The notes below the pieces were generated by a model, which was not told where the DNA came from, made no database searches, and worked only from the letters and a program-made list of their open reading frames with translations. From Pseudomonadota bacterium (GTDB lineage Bacteria; Pseudomonadota; Gammaproteobacteria; Pseudomonadales; Oceanobacteraceae), in the NCBI GenBank assembly GCA_030145845.1, contig JAIXHJ010000007.1, forward strand, positions 124,001-188,000: 64,000 bases of DNA, written 5' to 3'. The translations under genes were made by a program, and so were the position numbers. Of this stretch, positions 48,299-57,857 are shown one piece after another (the stretch's first letter is position 1; each line of letters begins with the position of its first letter).

Positions 48299-49936
48299 TT
48301 ACATTCCCGCGGCACGTTTCAGCCGCATAAAGGTGCTCTTCAGACGCTCGTATCGTTCAAATCGTTCATCATTATCACCGATTTTGCCCACTCTCTGGAA
48401 ATAGCGATAGCAGTCGCGCAGCTGATCGACGTCTATCTGGGTGTTTTCAATCAGGCTGAGCTTGGCCTGAATCGCATTCAGCAGCACGGAAACCCCGGCT
48501 TCATCATAGGAGGCGGCCTCGTCGAAGGCGATGACGGCATTGGCATAATCGCCTTTTTCATAAGCCCCGACGCCGGTTGAGTTAAGCGCGGCAGCGTGTT
48601 CGCGGATCACCACCTGATTGAGATTGGTTTCCAGCGTATCCAGCTGCTGCAGCGACGGGCCACTGAGGCCGCTGTCGCGCAGGGTGCGCAGCATCTTCTT
48701 GGCTTTCACATGCTGGCCGGTATCGATATAGGCTTCGGTCATCTGCAGCTGCTGTTCGGCGCTCGGCTCTTTCATGCGCTGCAGCACTTCCTCCGCCCGC
48801 TTAGCGGATTGGCGGGCTTTGTCGTCGTCTTTCAGGGCGACGTAGGTTTTACCTTCGGCGATGCTGCTTTCGAACATCACGCTGTCCTGACCGGCGTAGT
48901 CCTGACGCAGTTCTTCGATGGCGCGGAATACTTTATCGGCCCGGGTGCGTTGTTCGCGGCCCTGCGCGGAGCCCAGCAGATGACGCACGCTCTGGGTGAA
49001 CTGCAGATAGTTTTTTGAGGTTTTGTAGCAGGAATTGCGGCCCAGACGGATGGCGGCCTCAAAGGCGGCTTCGGCGACCGGGTAGTCTTCATTGGCATAG
49101 GCGATGCGCCCCAGCTCCATCTGCCGCAGCACGGCTTTGGGGGAGATGGCCACGGCTTTTTCCAGCTGCTTCTGGGCTTCCAGCGGCTTGCCCAGACTGT
49201 TGAGAATAATGGCACTCCAGTCGTAACACTGGACGTACAGCGGGTGGGCAACCAGCGTCTGTTGGATGATGGCCAGGGCGCCGCGCGAGTCACCGAGAAA
49301 GTGCATGCAGATCGCCTGCCCCAGACGTGCCCACGACACCGAGCGCTGGTTGAGCAGAGCCGAATACACGCGGATGGCTTCATTGTAACGCTGCTGGCGG
49401 ATATAGAGTTTGCCCAGTACACGGGTGAGCGGCATACGCATTTTTTTATCGCTGGCCAGCAGTGCTTCGGCCAGCTGAATGGCTCCGTCAGTATCATCGT
49501 TGTCAATCGCCTGATCGACCCCGGCGAGGCGTTCCTTGATGGTAATAATGCGGATCAGCCGCTCGCGCAGCATATTCAGCGTAAAGGGCTTGGTGATGTA
49601 GTTGTCGGGCTCATATTCCAGTGCCCCCATCACCATATCGACGGCGTTTTCACCGGTGACCAGAATAAACAGCGAGCTGGCGCGCAGGCGGTTGCAGTAG
49701 CGCGCTTCTTCCAGCACCTGCTGACCATCCTTACCTTTGCCGAGGTTGTAATCGGAGAGGACGATGTCGTAATCCTTCTGCAGGATCAGTTCCATGGCTT
49801 CGCGGCCATCGGTGGCCGAATCCGGCTGGCTGGCGCCGAGCATGGTAATCATTTTTTTCAGGGAACTGCGCGCCTCAACCAGATCATCAATGATCAGGAT
49901 GCGCTTATCCTTCAGGGTTTCTTCGAGGTTAATCAT
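48299..49936 (-). CDS. Response regulator with C-terminal TPR repeats
   Basis: A 545-residue protein: an N-terminal receiver (about 10-130, phospho-acceptor in VLSDYNLGKGKDG, conserved lysine in NYITKPFTLN) followed by about 400 residues of tetratricopeptide-like helices (e.g. RVLGKLYIRQQRYNEAIRVYSALL and YANEDYPVAEAAFEAAIRLG). It has no DNA-binding or enzymatic output, so it probably works by protein-protein contact. The ATG at 49936 is used; a TTG ten codons upstream lacks support. Its kinase is the adjacent gene. Confidence 0.9.
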   Translation of the reverse strand: MINLEETLKDKRILIIDDLVEARSSLKKMITMLGASQPDSATDGREAMELILQKDYDIVLSDYNLGKGKDGQQVLEEARYCNRLRASSLFILVTGENAVDMVMGALEYEPDNYITKPFTLNMLRERLIRIITIKERLAGVDQAIDNDDTDGAIQLAEALLASDKKMRMPLTRVLGKLYIRQQRYNEAIRVYSALLNQRSVSWARLGQAICMHFLGDSRGALAIIQQTLVAHPLYVQCYDWSAIILNSLGKPLEAQKQLEKAVAISPKAVLRQMELGRIAYANEDYPVAEAAFEAAIRLGRNSCYKTSKNYLQFTQSVRHLLGSAQGREQRTRADKVFRAIEELRQDYAGQDSVMFESSIAEGKTYVALKDDDKARQSAKRAEEVLQRMKEPSAEQQLQMTEAYIDTGQHVKAKKMLRTLRDSGLSGPSLQQLDTLETNLNQVVIREHAAALNSTGVGAYEKGDYANAVIAFDEAASYDEAGVSVLLNAIQAKLSLIENTQIDVDQLRDCYRYFQRVGKIGDNDERFERYERLKSTFMRLKRAAGM

Positions 49937-50051
49937 CAGGCGGTAATGAATATTTAACGGGATCAATTGAGTCTAGCAGAGCAGTGCCGGCCTGCCGGGT
50001 GTTTTGCCGGCCGGCAGCAGCGGGTAAACTGCCGCCTTCCGTAACAGAAGG

Positions 50052-50972
50052 GTGAAGACATTGAAGGCACTGACGGGATATCTGGTAATCGGTGTTATCC
50101 GGCTGCTGAGCCTGATGCCACTGGGGCTGGCACAGAGAGGCGGGCGTCTGCTGGGCCGCATGTTGTGGTGGCGCCGGACCCGCTCGCGTGAAGTGGCGCG
50201 GGTGAATATCCGTCACTGTTATCCACAGCTGAATGCCGCGGAACAGGAGCAGTTGGTGCACGATACCCTGCTGCAGAACGGTATGGTGGCCGCCGAAATG
50301 GGGGCGATGTGGGGCTATTCGCCGCAGCGCTGCCTGCAGCTGATCCGCCATGTGCATAACAAAAATCTGTTGGATGACGCGCTGGCAGATGAGCGGGGCC
50401 TGCTGGTGCTGGCACCGCATCTGGGCAACTGGGAGCTGCTCAACACCTATCTGGCCGCACAGGCTGAGCTGACCGCGATGTACCGGCCGGCGAAAAATGC
50501 CGTGTTCGATCAGTGGATGCACCGCCGTCGTGAAGCCACCGGCGGTAATCTGGTGCCGACTACTTCGGCCGGGGTGAAGGCTCTGTTCTCGACGCTGCGT
50601 AAAGGCGGCATGGTGGGGGTGCTGCCGGATCAGGAACCGAAAGAACGCAGCGGCATTTTTGCGCCTTTTATGGGAATGAGCGCACTGACACCGAAAATGC
50701 CGCAGGAGCTGCTGGCGCGCACCGGAGCCCGTGCGGTGTTTGCTTTCACCCGGCGCCTGCCGGAGGGCAAAGGCTTTGATGTGTATTTTCTGGCAGCGGA
50801 TGAGGCGATTTATGCTGACGACCGGGAAGTGGCAGCGGCGGCGATGAACCGCGGTGTTGAAGCCTGCGTTGAGCATTGCCCGGAGCAGTATCAGTGGACT
50901 TACAAACGCTTCAAACGCCAGCCCGGCGGCGGCAAGGAAAAAGATCCGTACCGCATTGCCGGGGTGCCATAA
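50052..50972 (+). CDS. Lysophospholipid/lipid A acyltransferase of the LpxL/HtrB family
   Basis: A 306-residue inner-membrane acyltransferase. The catalytic motif is H123-LGNW-E128 (APHLGNWELLN), and VLPDQEPKE and YQWTYKRFKRQP are the later conserved blocks. It is likely to add a secondary acyl chain to lipid A. The start is uncertain: GTG at 50052 or TTG at 50061, both near a GAAGGG purine run. Divergent from the response-regulator/TPR gene and convergent with trkH. Confidence 0.9.
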   Translation: MKTLKALTGYLVIGVIRLLSLMPLGLAQRGGRLLGRMLWWRRTRSREVARVNIRHCYPQLNAAEQEQLVHDTLLQNGMVAAEMGAMWGYSPQRCLQLIRHVHNKNLLDDALADERGLLVLAPHLGNWELLNTYLAAQAELTAMYRPAKNAVFDQWMHRRREATGGNLVPTTSAGVKALFSTLRKGGMVGVLPDQEPKERSGIFAPFMGMSALTPKMPQELLARTGARAVFAFTRRLPEGKGFDVYFLAADEAIYADDREVAAAAMNRGVEACVEHCPEQYQWTYKRFKRQPGGGKEKDPYRIAGVP

Positions 50973-50990
50973 GCGGCGGGACAGGCAGGC

Positions 50991-52439
50991 TCAGCTGCGC
51001 CAGAAACGCGGGCTGAGCAGCACCAGCAGGGTAAAAATTTCCAGCCGGCCGAGCAGCATGGTCAGCGCCAGCAACCACTTGGCGGTATCCGAAATATCGC
51101 CGTAGTGGGTGGACACATCACCCAGCCCGGGGCCGAGGTTATTCAGACAGGAACCGACGGCAGAGAAGGCAGTGACCTGATCCAGCCCGGTCGCCATCAG
51201 CGCCAGCATCATAACCATAAAGGTGACGATATACATGGCAAAGAAACCCCACACCGCATCCAGAATCCTGCCCGGCACCGCGCGGTTGCTGATTTTCACC
51301 GGAATGACCGCATTGGGGTGAATCAGGCGGTGGATTTCACGCACCCCCTGCTTATAAATCAGCAGCACACGGATCACCTTCATGCCGCCACCGGTGGAGC
51401 CGGTGCAACCGCCGATAAAGGCCATCATAAACAGCAGTACCGGCAGGAATACCGGCCAGACTGAGAAGTCAGAGGTGCCGAAGCCGGCGGTGGTGGCCAC
51501 CGATACCAGCTCGAACAGACCGTAACGCACTGACTGGCCGAAATCGAAGGTGCCGGTGTACCAGAGGGCAGAAATCGTCATCACCGCACCGCCGGCCATC
51601 ACCAGAAAGAAGAACTTCAGTTCCGAATCCTGCCAGTAATGGCTCAGGGTTTTGTTGCGCCAGGCATAAAAATGCAGCGAGAAATTCAGCGCCGCAATCA
51701 ACATAAAGAAGATGGCGATGGCCTCGATCAGCGGGCTGTCGAAGTGGCCGATGGAGGCATCATAGGTGGAAAAACCGCCAATGCCGACGGTGGCAAAGCT
51801 GTGCACCACGGCGTCGAACAGACCCATGCCGGCGGCCCAGTAAGCCAGCGCACAGGCAATGGTCAGAAACAGATAGATGTACCACAGCGCCTTGGCGGTT
51901 TCGGCGATGCGCGGTGTCAGCTTGGAATCCTTCATCGGCCCCGGCATTTCCGCCCGGTACAGCTGCATACCACCAATGCCGAGCATTGGCAGAATCGCGA
52001 CCGCGAGCACGATAATGCCCATGCCACCCATCCACTGCAGCTGCTGGCGGTACCAGAGAATGGATTTGGGCAGGAACTCCAGCCCGGTCATGACGGTGGC
52101 GCCGGTGGTGGTCCAGCCGGACAGGGATTCAAAGAAGGCATCCGCAAACCCCAGCCCGGGATTTTCTGACAGCATAAACGGCAGGGTGCCGGCCAGCCCC
52201 AGCGTCAGCCAGAACAGCGCCGCGATCAGGAAGCCGTCACGGGTACGCAGTTCCTGACGTACCGAACGCACCGGCAGCCAGAAGGTAAAACCGATGCCGA
52301 ATACCAGCGCCATCGCCGTGATAAAGGCACTGGTGGCGCCATCGTCATACCAGACGGACACCAGAATCGGGGGCAGGATGGCGATGCTGAACAGCATCAG
52401 AAAAATACCCAGAATACGCGCAATGACGGTCAGGTGCAT
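50991..52439 (-). CDS. trkH: Trk potassium uptake protein TrkH
   Basis: Channel-forming subunit of the Trk potassium importer. It has 482 residues, the usual length, with about ten membrane helices. The selectivity-filter regions are recognisable: SLSGWTTTGATVMTGLE, TVGIGGFSTYDASIG, TTAGFGTSD and AVGSCLNNLGPGLGD. It starts 15 bp after trkA and works with it; potassium flow is gated by TrkA. Confidence 0.97.
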   Translation of the reverse strand: MHLTVIARILGIFLMLFSIAILPPILVSVWYDDGATSAFITAMALVFGIGFTFWLPVRSVRQELRTRDGFLIAALFWLTLGLAGTLPFMLSENPGLGFADAFFESLSGWTTTGATVMTGLEFLPKSILWYRQQLQWMGGMGIIVLAVAILPMLGIGGMQLYRAEMPGPMKDSKLTPRIAETAKALWYIYLFLTIACALAYWAAGMGLFDAVVHSFATVGIGGFSTYDASIGHFDSPLIEAIAIFFMLIAALNFSLHFYAWRNKTLSHYWQDSELKFFFLVMAGGAVMTISALWYTGTFDFGQSVRYGLFELVSVATTAGFGTSDFSVWPVFLPVLLFMMAFIGGCTGSTGGGMKVIRVLLIYKQGVREIHRLIHPNAVIPVKISNRAVPGRILDAVWGFFAMYIVTFMVMMLALMATGLDQVTAFSAVGSCLNNLGPGLGDVSTHYGDISDTAKWLLALTMLLGRLEIFTLLVLLSPRFWRS

Positions 52440-52454
52440 AAGCGAGCCGGATCC

Positions 52455-53828
52455 TCAGAAGAAGCCAAGGCCGACCTGGAACAGACGCTCCACATCCGCG
52501 ATGTGTTTTTTGTTCATCACAAACAGAATCACGTGATCGTTGGATTCCACCACCACATCGGAGGTGGCCATAATCACGTCCTCACCGCGCACAATGGCAC
52601 CGATGGTAGTGCCCGGCGGCAGTTTGATTTCGCGGATCTTACGTCCGACCACCTTGGATGAACGGCTGTCACCGTGGGCAATGGCCTCAATGGCCTCGGC
52701 GGCACCACGGCGCAGTGAGTGAACATTCACTACGTCGCCACGCCTTACGTGCGTAAGCAGACTGCCAATGGTGGCCTGCTGGGGCGACAGTGCCACATCG
52801 ACCATGCCGCCCTGTACCAGGTCGACATAAGCGGCTTTGTTGATCAGGGTGATCACCTTGCGGGCGCCCAGCCGTTTGGCCAGCAGCGACGACATGATGT
52901 TGACCTCGTCGTCGTTGGTCAGGGCACAGAATACGTCCGTGCTCTCGATGTTTTCTTCTTCCAGCAGGGTTTTGTCGGTGGCGCTGCCCAGCAGTACCAC
53001 ACTGCGGCTCAGGTGTTCGCTGAGGAACTCGGTACGTTGTGGCGAGTGTTCAATGATCTTGATCTGATACTGCTTCTCCAGCGAGCGCGCCAGCCGGTAA
53101 CCGATATTACCGCCACCGACGATCATCACCCGCTTGTAGGAATCTTCTTCGCGGCGCAGCTCTTTCATCACCCGGCGGATGTTTTCCCGCGCGGCGACAA
53201 AGAACACCTCGTCGTCGGCTTCAATGATGGTGTCACCGGTGGGCTCAATCGCTTTGTTGCGGCGGAACACCGCCGCCACCCGGGAATCAATATTGGGCAG
53301 GTGATTCTTCAGATGATGAATGGCCTGTCCGACCAGCGGGCCGCCGTAATAGGCTTTCACTGCGACCAGCTGTGCCAGGCCGTCGGCGAAGTCCATCACC
53401 TGCAGCGCCCCCGGATACTGCAGCAGGCGGCTGACATAGTTGGTGACCACCTGCTCGGGTGAAATCAGCACGTCGATGGGAAAGGCGTCGGCGCGGAACA
53501 GATCGGCCTGTTTCAGGTACTGACCGGTGCGGATGCGGCTGATTTTGGTCGGCGTGCGGAACAGGGTATAAGCCACCTGACAGGCGACCATATTGGTCTC
53601 GTCGGAGTTGGTGACGGCGATCAGCATGTCGGCGTCATCGGCGCCGGCGTCACGCAGAATATTGGGGTAAGAGCCGCGGCCGAGAACGGTCTTGATGTCG
53701 ATGCGGTCCTGCAGTTCACGCAGGCGGTCGGCATCGGTGTCGACCACGGTAATATCGTTCTGTTCGTTGGCGAGGTTTTCCGCCAGCGAACCGCCGACCT
53801 GACCGGCTCCCAGGATGATGATTTTCAT
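52455..53828 (-). CDS. trkA: Trk potassium regulator TrkA
   Basis: Peripheral NAD(H)/ATP-binding regulator of TrkH. It has 457 residues made of two RCK_N/RCK_C repeats. The first Rossmann motif is [18 protein letters not shown] (5-22) and the second is [16 protein letters not shown]. The C-terminal half is complete through the final RCK_C domain ([30 protein letters not shown]). Adjacent to trkH and next to rsmB, the conserved order. Confidence 0.97.
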   Translation of the reverse strand: MKIIILGAGQVGGSLAENLANEQNDITVVDTDADRLRELQDRIDIKTVLGRGSYPNILRDAGADDADMLIAVTNSDETNMVACQVAYTLFRTPTKISRIRTGQYLKQADLFRADAFPIDVLISPEQVVTNYVSRLLQYPGALQVMDFADGLAQLVAVKAYYGGPLVGQAIHHLKNHLPNIDSRVAAVFRRNKAIEPTGDTIIEADDEVFFVAARENIRRVMKELRREEDSYKRVMIVGGGNIGYRLARSLEKQYQIKIIEHSPQRTEFLSEHLSRSVVLLGSATDKTLLEEENIESTDVFCALTNDDEVNIMSSLLAKRLGARKVITLINKAAYVDLVQGGMVDVALSPQQATIGSLLTHVRRGDVVNVHSLRRGAAEAIEAIAHGDSRSSKVVGRKIREIKLPPGTTIGAIVRGEDVIMATSDVVVESNDHVILFVMNKKHIADVERLFQVGLGFF

Positions 53829-53874
53829 ACTGTCTCTGTACCCCGAACCGCCACGCTGGCAGTGTTATTCTGTC

Positions 53875-55206
53875 TTACTCTGCTTTCGTCATCAGAGCGT
53901 AGTAGAAACCGTCGTGACCGCCCTGCTGTGGCAGCAGTTGTCGCCCGGCATTACAGGGGTTTCCCCACGAAAAGTCCAGTTTCTGCAGTGTCAGGTCATG
54001 CGTTGCGTCAGCAAAGCGGCGGATCTGCTCACTGTTTTCCTGCGGCAGCACGGAACAGGTGGCATACAGCAGGCGGCCTCCGGGCTTCAGCAGAGACCAG
54101 GCGCTGGCCAGCAGGCTGGCCTGCAACACCGCCAGCTGCTCAATATCCTCACGGCGGCGCAGCATCTTGATATCCGGATGACGGCGGATCACGCCGGTGG
54201 CGGAACAGGGCGCATCCAGCAGGATGGCATCGAATGGTTCACCGTCCCACCAGGAGGCCGGCGTGGCCATATCGGCGCAGACCACGTCCGCTGTTAATTG
54301 CAGACGCGCAAGGTTTTCATGCACCCGGCCGAGGCGGCTTTCTTCAATATCCAGCGCCACGACCCGGGCCGCGGCACGTTCCAGCAGCGCGCAGGTTTTG
54401 CCACCGGGGGCGGCGCAGGCATCGAGGATGCGTTCACCGTCCTGCGGTGCCAGCAGTTGGGCGGCCAGCTGTGCGGCTTCGTCCTGCACACTGACATCGC
54501 CATCAGCGAAACCGGGCAGTTGGGTGACGTCGCAGGATTCTGCCAGATAAATGCCCACGTCAGAATAAGGTGCCGGCCGGGCTTCAATGCCCTCTGCCTG
54601 CAGACGCTCAAGATAATCCGCGCGGCTGCCATGGCGGATGTTCACACGCAGACAGAGCGGCGGCCGTTCGTTGTTCTGCTGCAGAATGTCCGGCCACTGT
54701 TGCGGCCAGGCTTTGGTCAGCATTTTGACCAGCCATTTCGGGTGACTGGTGGCGGTAACCGGATTGTCATCCAGTGGCGGCAGCAGGGATTCGTACTCGC
54801 GGCCATAGCGGCGCAGGCAGGCATTGATGACCGGCTTGGCGTAGCCTTTGCCTAGCTCTTCGCAGACGTCGACGGTGGCGTGCACGGCGGCGTGCGGTGC
54901 CTTGCCCTGAATGGCGAGCTGGTAGAGGCCGATGATCAGCAGCGCGTGCAGATCCTGATCTTCCGGCCCGAACGGGTTTTTCAGCAGAATTTTGCTGAGG
55001 GCGTTGAGGCGCTGAAAGTGACGGCAGCTGCCGAGGGTCAGATCGCGCAGGAAGCCGCGGTCGGCCGCTTCCACTTTATCTTCCAGCGGTGGCAGGCACT
55101 GATTCAGTGACTGGCCAGCCATGACCGCGCTGACCGCGGTGGCGGCGGCACGACGGGCGCTGAGGACGGTGCTGCGGGCGTTATCCCAGGGAGATGGGGC
55201 GCTCAC
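53875..55206 (-). CDS. rsmB: 16S rRNA (cytosine-967-C5)-methyltransferase RsmB
   Basis: Methylates C967 of 16S rRNA. It has 443 residues: an N-terminal NusB-like helical domain (SARRAAATAVSAVMAGQSLNQ) and a C-terminal SAM-dependent domain with ILDACAAPGGKTC. The catalytic cysteine pair is in LLDAPCSATGVIRRHPDIK and LYATCSVLPQENSEQ. The start overlaps the fmt stop as ATGA (55206-55203), indicating translational coupling. Confidence 0.97.
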   Translation of the reverse strand: MSAPSPWDNARSTVLSARRAAATAVSAVMAGQSLNQCLPPLEDKVEAADRGFLRDLTLGSCRHFQRLNALSKILLKNPFGPEDQDLHALLIIGLYQLAIQGKAPHAAVHATVDVCEELGKGYAKPVINACLRRYGREYESLLPPLDDNPVTATSHPKWLVKMLTKAWPQQWPDILQQNNERPPLCLRVNIRHGSRADYLERLQAEGIEARPAPYSDVGIYLAESCDVTQLPGFADGDVSVQDEAAQLAAQLLAPQDGERILDACAAPGGKTCALLERAAARVVALDIEESRLGRVHENLARLQLTADVVCADMATPASWWDGEPFDAILLDAPCSATGVIRRHPDIKMLRRREDIEQLAVLQASLLASAWSLLKPGGRLLYATCSVLPQENSEQIRRFADATHDLTLQKLDFSWGNPCNAGRQLLPQQGGHDGFYYALMTKAE

Positions 55207-56153
55207 AGGTCAGACGCCAGCATGTGATTGGGCTGGAATAATTGCGGGTGGCCGAGAATCACTTCCGCCACCGACATCGGCTTTTTACCGGCCAGCTGCA
55301 GGCGGGTGATACGCAGTACGCCTTCGGCGCAGGCGACATCCAGCCCCTGGGCGCTGACATTGGCGATGGTGCCGGGCAACAGGTGAGTGACTTTGGTCAG
55401 CGGTTCTGCCATCAGCACCCGGATGCGCTCATCGCCGAGCAGGGTGTAAGCCATCGGGAAAGGATTGAAGGCACGCACGCGCAGCGCCAGTGTTGCAGCC
55501 GGCTGTGACCAGTCGAGCAGCGCTTCCTGCTTGCTCAGCTTGTGGGCGTAACAGGCCTGTGCGTCGTTCTGTTGTTCAGGCTGCAGTTCGCCGGCTTCGA
55601 GCTTCTGCAGGGTGGCCAGCAGTGCCGCCGGACCCATATCGGCCAGCCGGTCATGCAGGCTGCCGCCGGTGTCGTCTGCGCTGATGCCGGTGGTGACTTT
55701 ACTGAGCATGTCGCCGGTATCAAGGCCGGCATCCATCTGCATAATGGTGATGCCGGTAACCTTGTCGCCGGCTTCAATACAGCGCTGGATCGGCGCCGCA
55801 CCACGCCAGCGTGGCAGCAGAGATGCATGTACATTCAGGCAGCCGTAACGCGGTGCATCGAGCACGTTCTGCGGCAGGATCAGGCCATAAGCGACGACGA
55901 TCATGACATCGGCCTGCAGGCTCTGCAGTTGTTCAACCGCGGCCGGGTCTTTGAAATTCAGCGGCTGATAAACCGGCAGCTGGTGCTCCAGCGCCACCTG
56001 TTTGACCGGGCTGGGCTGCAGTTTTTTCCCGCGGCCGGCTGGCCGGTCGGGCTGGCTGTAAACACCGATGACCTCGTGCTCTGACTCAATCAGGGCGCGC
56101 AGGTGCACGGCGGCAAAATCCGGGGTGCCGGCAAACAGAATGCGTAAGGCCAT
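55203..56153 (-). CDS. fmt: Methionyl-tRNA formyltransferase
   Basis: Formylates initiator methionyl-tRNA using 10-formyl-THF. It has 316 residues. Signatures are RILFAGTPDFAAVHLRAL at the start and LNVHASLLPRWRGAAPIQ with the catalytic Asn-His, followed by GVTIMQMD-like TGITIMQMDAGLDTGDM. The C-terminal OB-like domain is complete. It begins three bases after def and overlaps rsmB. Confidence 0.98.
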   Translation of the reverse strand: MALRILFAGTPDFAAVHLRALIESEHEVIGVYSQPDRPAGRGKKLQPSPVKQVALEHQLPVYQPLNFKDPAAVEQLQSLQADVMIVVAYGLILPQNVLDAPRYGCLNVHASLLPRWRGAAPIQRCIEAGDKVTGITIMQMDAGLDTGDMLSKVTTGISADDTGGSLHDRLADMGPAALLATLQKLEAGELQPEQQNDAQACYAHKLSKQEALLDWSQPAATLALRVRAFNPFPMAYTLLGDERIRVLMAEPLTKVTHLLPGTIANVSAQGLDVACAEGVLRITRLQLAGKKPMSVAEVILGHPQLFQPNHMLASDL

Positions 56154-56156
56154 CGG

Positions 56157-56675
56157 TTATTTACCCTGCCGGGCTTCAAGCTTGTGTTTCTTTTCCAGCT
56201 TGCCTTTGATGCGGTTACGCTTCAGGGGCGAGATGTAATCGACCATCAGCTTGCCTTCCAGATGGTCCACCTCGTGCTGAATGCAGACCGCCAGCAGGCC
56301 ACGGCACTCCAGTTCGAACGGCTTGCCGTCGCGGCCGGTGGCCTTCACCAGGCAGTGTTCGATCCGGGTCACTTCTTCATAAAACCCTGGTACCGACAGG
56401 CAGCCTTCCTGCATGGTTTCCGGTTCACCTTCGAGTACGGTGATCTCAGGGTTAATAAATGTTAACGGTTCGCTTTTATCCTCGGATATATCAATGGTAA
56501 TGATACGTTCGTGGACATTAACCTGAGTGGCGGCCAGACCGATGCCCGGCGCCTGATACATGGTGTCGAACATATCGTCGACAATGTTGCGTACCCGCTC
56601 ATCCACTTCGGCCACTGGCTGGGCCTTGGTGCGTAATCTGGGGTCCGGGTATTCTAAAATTTCGAGTATGGCCAT
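56157..56675 (-). CDS. def: Peptide deformylase
   Basis: Metalloenzyme removing the N-formyl group from nascent proteins. It has 172 residues from the ATG at 56675 ([20 protein letters not shown]). The three family motifs are intact: [16 protein letters not shown] with the metal cysteine, and QHEVDHLEG with two metal histidines and the catalytic glutamate. A longer upstream frame to 56735 is not supported. It is first in def-fmt-rsmB and divergent from the LysM gene. Confidence 0.98.
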   Translation of the reverse strand: MAILEILEYPDPRLRTKAQPVAEVDERVRNIVDDMFDTMYQAPGIGLAATQVNVHERIITIDISEDKSEPLTFINPEITVLEGEPETMQEGCLSVPGFYEEVTRIEHCLVKATGRDGKPFELECRGLLAVCIQHEVDHLEGKLMVDYISPLKRNRIKGKLEKKHKLEARQGK

Positions 56676-56785
56676 AGAGTTGCGTACTTTTATAGAACTG
56701 AGTGCGGCTGACTTGCTAAGATGCGGGTCAGGCAATGAGTTTCAATGCGTGATTGTCAATCCGCTAATGATAAAGGGAATACAGG

Positions 56786-57847
56786 ATGAGCAAAACCATC
56801 AAGGGCATTCTGATGGCTGGTCTGGTGGGTCTTTCTGTCAGCGTCAGTGCGCTGACGCTGAAATCCGATGCACCGCGGACGTATATCGTAAAGAAAGGCG
56901 ATACCCTGTGGGATATCTCCGAGCGCTTTACCAACGACCCCTGGGAATGGCCGGAGATCTGGTATCAGAACGAACAGATCAGAAACCCGCACCTGATTTT
57001 CCCCGGTGATGAAATTGGTCTGGTGATGATTGATGGTCAGGCACGGGTTACCGTGACCCGCCGTGGTGATGCCAGCCGCACGGTGAAACTCTCCCCGGGC
57101 ACGGTGAAGATGCAGCCTTCTGTCCGTGTCGAGCCGATTGAATCCGCAATTCCTGCCATTCCGCAGGATGCCATCAGCAGCTTCCTGCGCGAGCACCGCG
57201 TGGTTGAGCCGATGGTACTGGCGACAGCGCCACATGTGTTATCCGGTGAGGATGACCGGCTGCTGATGGGCGCTGGCGGTAAGGTCTATGCCCGTGGTCA
57301 GTTTGACGGTGAAGTCGCTGCGGCGTATGGCATTTTCCGCAAAGGACAGGTCTATCAGGACCCGGAAACGGAAGAGATTCTGGGCCTCGAAGCCACCGAT
57401 ATCGGTATGGGCCGCATCATCGATCAGCAGGGCGATATCGTGACGGTTGAGCTTGAACGCACTAACCAGCAGGTGGCCATCGGCGATCTGCTGCTGCCGA
57501 CCGAAGACCGCGAACTGCTGGCCAATTATTATCCGAAACCACCGGAAGCGGCCGTGAACGGCCAGATTCTGGCGGTTTCCGGCGGCGTAAATCAGGTTGG
57601 TCAGTACGATGTGGTGGTGCTGAACCGCGGTACCCGCGATGGCCTGTCGCCCGGTTCGGTGCTGATGATTATGAAGGCCGGCAGCATTGTTTATGACCGT
57701 GTGGCGGAAGAGAAAGTCCGGCTGCCGGACGAGCGTGCGGGTTCACTGATGGTATTCCGCGCGTACGATAAAATGTCTTACGGTCTGATCATGCGCGCCA
57801 CCCGGCCGTTACGGGTAGGCGATAAGGTGCAGAGCCCCGATTTATAA
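56786..57847 (+). CDS. Secreted LysM-domain protein
   Basis: A 353-residue exported protein with a signal peptide (about 1-22, ending SVSA). One LysM domain (about 30-80) has TYIVKKGDTLWDISERFTNDPWEWPEIW followed by NPHLIFPGDEI. LysM binds peptidoglycan; the remaining 270 residues are a conserved but uncharacterised region in proteobacterial homologues at this locus. It is divergent from def and lies 10 bp before dprA, the common gammaproteobacterial arrangement. Confidence 0.93.
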   Translation: MSKTIKGILMAGLVGLSVSVSALTLKSDAPRTYIVKKGDTLWDISERFTNDPWEWPEIWYQNEQIRNPHLIFPGDEIGLVMIDGQARVTVTRRGDASRTVKLSPGTVKMQPSVRVEPIESAIPAIPQDAISSFLREHRVVEPMVLATAPHVLSGEDDRLLMGAGGKVYARGQFDGEVAAAYGIFRKGQVYQDPETEEILGLEATDIGMGRIIDQQGDIVTVELERTNQQVAIGDLLLPTEDRELLANYYPKPPEAAVNGQILAVSGGVNQVGQYDVVVLNRGTRDGLSPGSVLMIMKAGSIVYDRVAEEKVRLPDERAGSLMVFRAYDKMSYGLIMRATRPLRVGDKVQSPDL

Positions 57848-57857
57848 GGAATCCCAC

